Part shown: one piece after another, positions 13,132 through 16,778 of the stretch | Layout: each line of letters starts with the position of its first letter | Numbering within the stretch: position 1 is the stretch's first letter | Assembly: GCA_013329905.1 (NCBI GenBank) | Contig: DUJH01000049.1 | Span: 31,828 to 48,605 of the forward strand | DNA: 16,778 nucleotides | Direction: 5' to 3' | Source of the DNA: Candidatus Thalassarchaeaceae archaeon | Lineage (GTDB): Archaea > Thermoplasmatota > Poseidoniia > Poseidoniales > Thalassarchaeaceae | The notes under the pieces: generated by a model | The model's database searches: none | Told to the model about the DNA's origin: nothing | The model's input: only the letters and a program-made list of their open reading frames with translations | Program-made: the position numbers and the translations under genes

Positions 13132-15711
13132 TCATTCCTCTTCTTCGAACTTGCCGCGCAGATTCTGATTGATGGTGACAATCGAAGCGATTAACAGACC
13201 AACTAGGGAGATTACCGCGATCCAATAGAACGGTCCGTCCATCCACGAAGTCTCAGGCTCTGGGTCGTTGGGTTGCGGCTCGGGTTCAGTCCCTGGCTCA
13301 CCGTCATCGAGGTCAAGATAGGACCAAGCATCACGGCAAGTCACGTCCTCGGGAGTGCTCGCCACATCTTCACACAAACTTCCTGGAATCGCGATTGCAT
13401 CCTCAACCTCCAACTGGCAGTACCATCCTTCTAATTCGATACATTCCTCGGTTGGTTGCATTACTACGAGGATCGCTCCGCAAAGCAATTCCTTGTTATC
13501 GGGAGTGACTTGTCCATTATCGGAAGTGCAGGCCTCGAGATGGATTCCCTCTTCGATTGTTGTAAGATGAGAAAGGGTGGCTCCTCGAGGACCATAGGTC
13601 GGCCAAATCTGTGGCAACTCTGGCTCTGGGACCGTGTTTCCTCCGTTGCCTCCATTGCCGTTTCCGTTGTTACCGTCACCGCCTCCAATCGAGGTGTCGA
13701 TTGGGTCTGCGCCGCCGACGGTGCCACCAACACGATGTCCGTCGTCGTCGAGTTCGATATCGTAGAAGTCGGCGTAGAGATCGATTGTGCGCCCGTTTTG
13801 GAATGTTGCAGAGCGGTTCAGTACGTCGAAGTAGCGATCGTCACCGAGGGTGAAGAGGTACTCGATTGGCACGCTCGCACCTTGGTTACAGGACTGAAGG
13901 GCTGCTAGTAAATCCTCCACCGTCTGCTGGGCTTCGGGAACTCCATCGTAGGTGATGTCAGCGGCCTTGGTGAAGCCATCGCCTTGGATAATCTGAATCT
14001 CGTCGTCCATAGCTTGCATGATGTCGACATCGCCGAAGACTGCTAGGCCGCCGACGACAACGAGACGGACATCGGGGTCAATCGCCTCGATGACATTGCG
14101 ATATGGGTCGGCATGGAATGTGTCGAGCACGACGAAGTCGGCTGCTAGACCGGCTTGTATGCGGCCTGTGTGATCCGACCAGCCGATAGCGTCGACGATA
14201 TTGGTGCTAATCGTCTGGACCATTTCGTAATCAGTGAAGATGTCGCCAAGGACATTCTCATCCCACCACTCGGCAGTCTTGAGTTCGTGCATCGAACTCT
14301 TGGAACCGCTCGGTCCCCAATCTGGTCCAATCATGATGTTCACGCCCTCCGCCTTCGCGGTGGCGATGTCTGTGGTTTCGCCGTAGAGAATGAGGTTCGA
14401 GGTCGGCGACCATGCCAGGCTTCCACCAACGTCACCGAGTGCGGAGAATTCTGGTTGTGTGAGGCCGGTACCGTGGATTATGACGACCTCGCCGACGAGC
14501 AGGTCATTCTCGACGAGGATATCGAATTCAGCCCTGCTCGACTCATCGATGCCTTCTGCAAGATGAAGGAACCAGGCATCCAGTTCTCCGGATGAGTTGC
14601 CGTCCTTGATGTGCTGTCCTGCATAATCTGATTCTAATTCTGTCACCTTCGTGTGGATGTAGTCCTTGCCGAAGTTGTAGAGTTCAATATTGCGCGTTAG
14701 CATGGTCTCGAAGGTGTCGGTGTTAGAGGTCGAACCTCCTTGTAGTGCCGTGTTTCCACCCGCAACTGCGCGCAGTTCTGCGAAGCGCATAGCGGATGAG
14801 TCGTATAGTGAGCATCCCACATCCTTGGCATCACTATAGCCTGAGTAGGACTGCCATTGGTAGCGGTTATCCCAACCATCCGTGCCGTGATCCCACAATG
14901 GGATTATGTTGTACTTAGCGTGATTGTGCGGGTCGATGAATCCGGGGTAAATCGTTCCGCTTGTAGGAATCGAAGGAATGCCGTCAGCCGCCGCCGGCGC
15001 ACCGTCAGCCGCGCTCCAAACAGCTTCGATCATTCCGTCGACGACGAGGATGCGGCCATCATCGATAACCGAGTTTTGTGATTCCATCGTCACTACACGG
15101 CCTTCGAGAACGTACTCACCGCGGTGAATGTGGTCTTGAGGTGGGTAGCAATTACCCTGAACCACGCTACCAACGCCGACCCAAGCAGCATCATTCGCAC
15201 CGCCAGGGGTAGGCTCACCATCGCTCAACTTTACCCAATCCCCATTCGAATTGTAACCATAGGGGATGTCCCAATCAGAATCCTCGCCCTCGTAACTGAC
15301 TGTATTTATCTCGTTCATATTTCCGTCGAGAATACGAATTGTATCGCCATCCCAGAAATCAAATTCAATCTGGGTCCATGAACGGAAGAAGGTGATGTAT
15401 TCGCCCGGGGCTAGAATCGTATCCCACTTGATGCTACAAGCTGGGGAACCGCCATCGGCGATATCATCGAGCCACCAGCCGCCGATGTCGATGGGGGCGT
15501 CGGTCGGATTGTACAATTCGACATACTGATCGCTGTAAGTCCCCATCTGACCATCACCGTTCCAATCGGTACCGTCGTAATTGGCATTATTTGGTGATAC
15601 AAGAATCTCGTTGATAATAATTGAATCGCCGCTACCCTGTGCCGACGCCGTCATCATCGGAGTCAGCGCCATCATTAGCATGAGTAAAGTCAGTGTTAGG
15701 GCACGACGCAT
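13132..15711 (-). CDS. Exported, membrane-anchored lamin-tail plus amidohydrolase protein
   Basis: This 859-residue protein has a signal peptide at 1-25 (MRRALTLTLL, then a small-residue end near ASAQG). A lamin-tail domain follows at about 28-172 (IIINEILVSPN, YVELYNPTDAPIDIGGWWL). Residues about 199-563 form an amidohydrolase-superfamily TIM barrel: VLEGRVVTM, GFIDPHNH (H262, H264), LHLAEGIDE (H383, E386), IIHGTGL (H413), SPTSNLILYG and IGPDWGPSGS (D464), then LAADFVVLD. The pattern matches the cytosine-deaminase/chlorohydrolase branch with a mononuclear metal. A Gly/Asn-rich linker at about 676-692 and a six-Cys module at about 720-795 lead to an acidic Pro-rich stretch, one membrane helix (about 828-847) and a short tail ending FEEEE. 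The catalytic domain is therefore outside the cell. The substrate is unknown. Confidence 0.88.
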   Translation of the reverse strand: MRRALTLTLLMLMMALTPMMTASAQGSGDSIIINEILVSPNNANYDGTDWNGDGQMGTYSDQYVELYNPTDAPIDIGGWWLDDIADGGSPACSIKWDTILAPGEYITFFRSWTQIEFDFWDGDTIRILDGNMNEINTVSYEGEDSDWDIPYGYNSNGDWVKLSDGEPTPGGANDAAWVGVGSVVQGNCYPPQDHIHRGEYVLEGRVVTMESQNSVIDDGRILVVDGMIEAVWSAADGAPAAADGIPSIPTSGTIYPGFIDPHNHAKYNIIPLWDHGTDGWDNRYQWQSYSGYSDAKDVGCSLYDSSAMRFAELRAVAGGNTALQGGSTSNTDTFETMLTRNIELYNFGKDYIHTKVTELESDYAGQHIKDGNSSGELDAWFLHLAEGIDESSRAEFDILVENDLLVGEVVIIHGTGLTQPEFSALGDVGGSLAWSPTSNLILYGETTDIATAKAEGVNIMIGPDWGPSGSKSSMHELKTAEWWDENVLGDIFTDYEMVQTISTNIVDAIGWSDHTGRIQAGLAADFVVLDTFHADPYRNVIEAIDPDVRLVVVGGLAVFGDVDIMQAMDDEIQIIQGDGFTKAADITYDGVPEAQQTVEDLLAALQSCNQGASVPIEYLFTLGDDRYFDVLNRSATFQNGRTIDLYADFYDIELDDDGHRVGGTVGGADPIDTSIGGGDGNNGNGNGGNGGNTVPEPELPQIWPTYGPRGATLSHLTTIEEGIHLEACTSDNGQVTPDNKELLCGAILVVMQPTEECIELEGWYCQLEVEDAIAIPGSLCEDVASTPEDVTCRDAWSYLDLDDGEPGTEPEPQPNDPEPETSWMDGPFYWIAVISLVGLLIASIVTINQNLRGKFEEEE

Positions 15712-15776
15712 TGCGACGAAACGGTACGCTTCCCCCCTTCAATCCAACCGTCAATGGTTCACTCCCTCAATCATAA

Positions 15777-15793
15777 GAATTCACAATGAATTC
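15777..15793. repeat. GAATTC inverted pair in the divergent intergenic region
   Basis: Two GAATTC hexamers (15777-15782 and 15788-15793) are separated by ACAAT. Because each is itself palindromic, the pair is both a direct and an inverted repeat. It lies between the divergent amidohydrolase and lipoprotein genes and may be a protein-binding site, though chance is possible in a short AT-rich stretch. Confidence 0.25.
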
Positions 15794-15829
15794 CCCCTCG
15801 CATCGAACCATCGTGATGACGAAGCAGCG

Positions 15830-15835
15830 AAATAC
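15830..15835 (+). promoter_or_regulatory. TATA-like box of the lipoprotein gene
   Basis: AAATAC, within GCGAAATACTG, is centred about 26 nt upstream of the A of ATG 15859. The spacing matches that seen for tbp and for the 9406 gene, so a leaderless transcript starting at the ATG is predicted. Confidence 0.5.
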
Positions 15836-15839
15836 TGAC

Positions 15840-15856
15840 CGAGTGCGTAGCACTCG
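15840..15856. promoter_or_regulatory. 17-bp palindrome between the TATA-like box and the start codon (possible operator)
   Basis: CGAGTGC (15840-15846) and GCACTCG (15850-15856) are perfect reverse complements around GTA. If transcription starts at ATG 15859, the site covers about -19 to -3, where a bound repressor would block polymerase recruitment. The function is inferred from symmetry and position only. Confidence 0.4.
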
Positions 15857-15858
15857 CG

Positions 15859-16778
15859 ATGAACATGCAGCGCAGCGGCAGAGTGGCCAGTGCCGCCCTG
15901 ATGGTTCTCACCATGTCATTCGCCGGCTGTTTAGGAGGTGGTTCCACATCTGGCGGCGGCGAAACAATCCCAGATTGGGACAAAGACATGGCCTACATCG
16001 ATGATCCCGTTAGCCACTCTGACGCCCGATTCTTCGATGTCGCTGCCCCATTCGCCAACCAGACTTGGGGCAACGCCAGTTGGGCGGTCTTCGGTAATGA
16101 GGAGGGTGGAAATTGCTGTGAACATTACCTCGCTGCAACGAAGGAAGGATGGATCCTCAATTTCGGCGGCGAGTACCCAACCTGGTCTGAAGACCGAGGT
16201 CACACATGGCAGGAATACCGTCCAAGCGTATTCTCTCAGATTGGATGCAGGGAACCCAAGCCAACGGTCCCGGGGCAGGAGGGACTTGGAGAGGGAAGCA
16301 TCGTTCAGGCGACCAATGGAGACCTGATTTCGATGGGCTGGTTCCCATACCCGAGCAGTAGTGGTGCCGACCAATTCTACGCATTCTTCTACGACGCTGA
16401 AGACAAAGAGTGGAGTTGGTGCTTCAACCGGACTCCTGAACCATTCTATGACCGCTCTTGGCAGGTTGAAGTCGTTGGTCCAATAAACGGCGGAATTTAT
16501 GGAAATGGAGAGTGGGGGAGCCTCGTAATTTCGAATTTCTGGCATCAAGTTGGGAACCTTGGCGGACAGATGTCGACTGATGGTTTGAACTACGATTACT
16601 TCGATTTCCCCGACCGCGATGGGAATCTCGACATAATCGAGGTCGACCTTACAGCAGAATCGCTCGGTCCAGAGTGGGATTTCACCAAGCCTCACAAGGA
16701 GATGCGCGCATTCCCAGTACCCTCAGGCGGGCTCTACTTCCCCAATTACTTCCTCGATGGCACGGACGCCTTCGTCGA
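15859..16778 (+). CDS. Secreted lipoprotein with an Asp-box (sialidase/BNR-like) motif, 3' end missing
   Basis: The frame is open from ATG 15859 to the window end, giving 306 residues with no stop. The N-terminus (MNMQRSGRVASAALMVLTMS) is a signal peptide ending in the lipobox FAGC, with the lipid-bearing Cys predicted at C24, followed by a Gly/Ser-rich spacer. SEDRGHTW at 110-117 matches the Asp box (S-x-D-x-G-x-T-W) of BNR and sialidase-type beta-propellers. Alternating aromatic, Gly and Asp-rich strands in the rest (GWILNFGG, DLISMGWFPY, GGIYGNGEWG) fit a propeller. No sialidase catalytic Arg triad can be assigned, so a generic surface propeller lipoprotein is the safest call. The start is supported by a TATA-like box about 26 nt upstream. 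It is divergent from the amidohydrolase gene. Confidence 0.8.
   Translation, partial: MNMQRSGRVASAALMVLTMSFAGCLGGGSTSGGGETIPDWDKDMAYIDDPVSHSDARFFDVAAPFANQTWGNASWAVFGNEEGGNCCEHYLAATKEGWILNFGGEYPTWSEDRGHTWQEYRPSVFSQIGCREPKPTVPGQEGLGEGSIVQATNGDLISMGWFPYPSSSGADQFYAFFYDAEDKEWSWCFNRTPEPFYDRSWQVEVVGPINGGIYGNGEWGSLVISNFWHQVGNLGGQMSTDGLNYDYFDFPDRDGNLDIIEVDLTAESLGPEWDFTKPHKEMRAFPVPSGGLYFPNYFLDGTDAFV

Noticed and set aside
13456..13908. 150-residue plus-strand frame antisense to the amidohydrolase C-terminal region
   Set aside because: The minus-strand protein continues through this region into a linker, a Cys module and a membrane helix; the plus-strand frame has no start signal or recognisable fold.
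15931..16695. 254-residue open frame on the minus strand opposite the lipoprotein
   Set aside because: It is antisense to a frame with a signal peptide, lipobox, Asp box and upstream TATA-like box; the minus-strand translation shows no recognisable domain.

Overview
The window looks like a piece of a euryarchaeal chromosome, most likely a marine Thermoplasmatota such as Marine Group II/III (Poseidoniales-like). Direct evidence for an archaeon is a two-repeat TATA-binding protein, an archaeal-type mevalonate kinase and a SepF-like cell-division protein. TATA-like boxes also sit about 25-27 bp upstream of several start codons, as expected for leaderless archaeal transcripts. Large secreted proteins with PKD-like, lamin-tail and Asp-box modules, each held by a C-terminal membrane helix or a lipobox, fit marine Thermoplasmatota. 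The assignment to that group is inference. No rRNA, tRNA, CRISPR array, insertion sequence or integrase was seen. The genes are tightly packed and no gene-free stretch exceeds 150 bp.

Layout. 1-1144 (+): the 3' part of a PrxQ/Bcp peroxiredoxin, followed after 1 nt by a flavin-reductase-like split-barrel protein. 1138-7125 (-): mevalonate kinase, a TATA-binding protein with an unusual acidic insert, a 1180-residue PKD-type surface protein with a long acidic cytoplasmic tail, and a SepF-like protein whose stop codon overlaps that of the flavin protein. 7266-9305 (+): a FadF/EMO-like membrane iron-sulfur oxidoreductase, preceded by a leader with two small hairpins. 9406-12722 (+): a probable operon of a four-helix membrane protein, two tandem PuuD-like class I glutamine-amidotransferase-fold hydrolases and cysteinyl-tRNA synthetase. 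12822-15711 (-): an exported, membrane-anchored lamin-tail plus amidohydrolase protein, followed 4 nt later by a small ABM-domain protein. 15859-end (+): the start of a lipoprotein with a sialidase-type Asp box.

How the genes fit together. Most are housekeeping (transcription initiation, isoprenoid lipid synthesis, tRNA charging, division, redox defence) mixed with cell-surface genes typical of a heterotrophic marine archaeon. The FadF/EMO-like protein suggests that electrons from acyl-CoA oxidation enter a quinone pool. The surface amidohydrolase, PKD protein and lipoprotein suggest interaction with extracellular substrates. The items most worth a second look are the roughly 55-residue insert in the C-terminal repeat of the TATA-binding protein, the lamin-tail/amidohydrolase/membrane-anchor architecture, a 17-bp palindrome between the TATA-like box and the start codon of the lipoprotein gene, and the pairing of a SepF-like protein with a surface protein that has a 117-residue acidic cytoplasmic tail.
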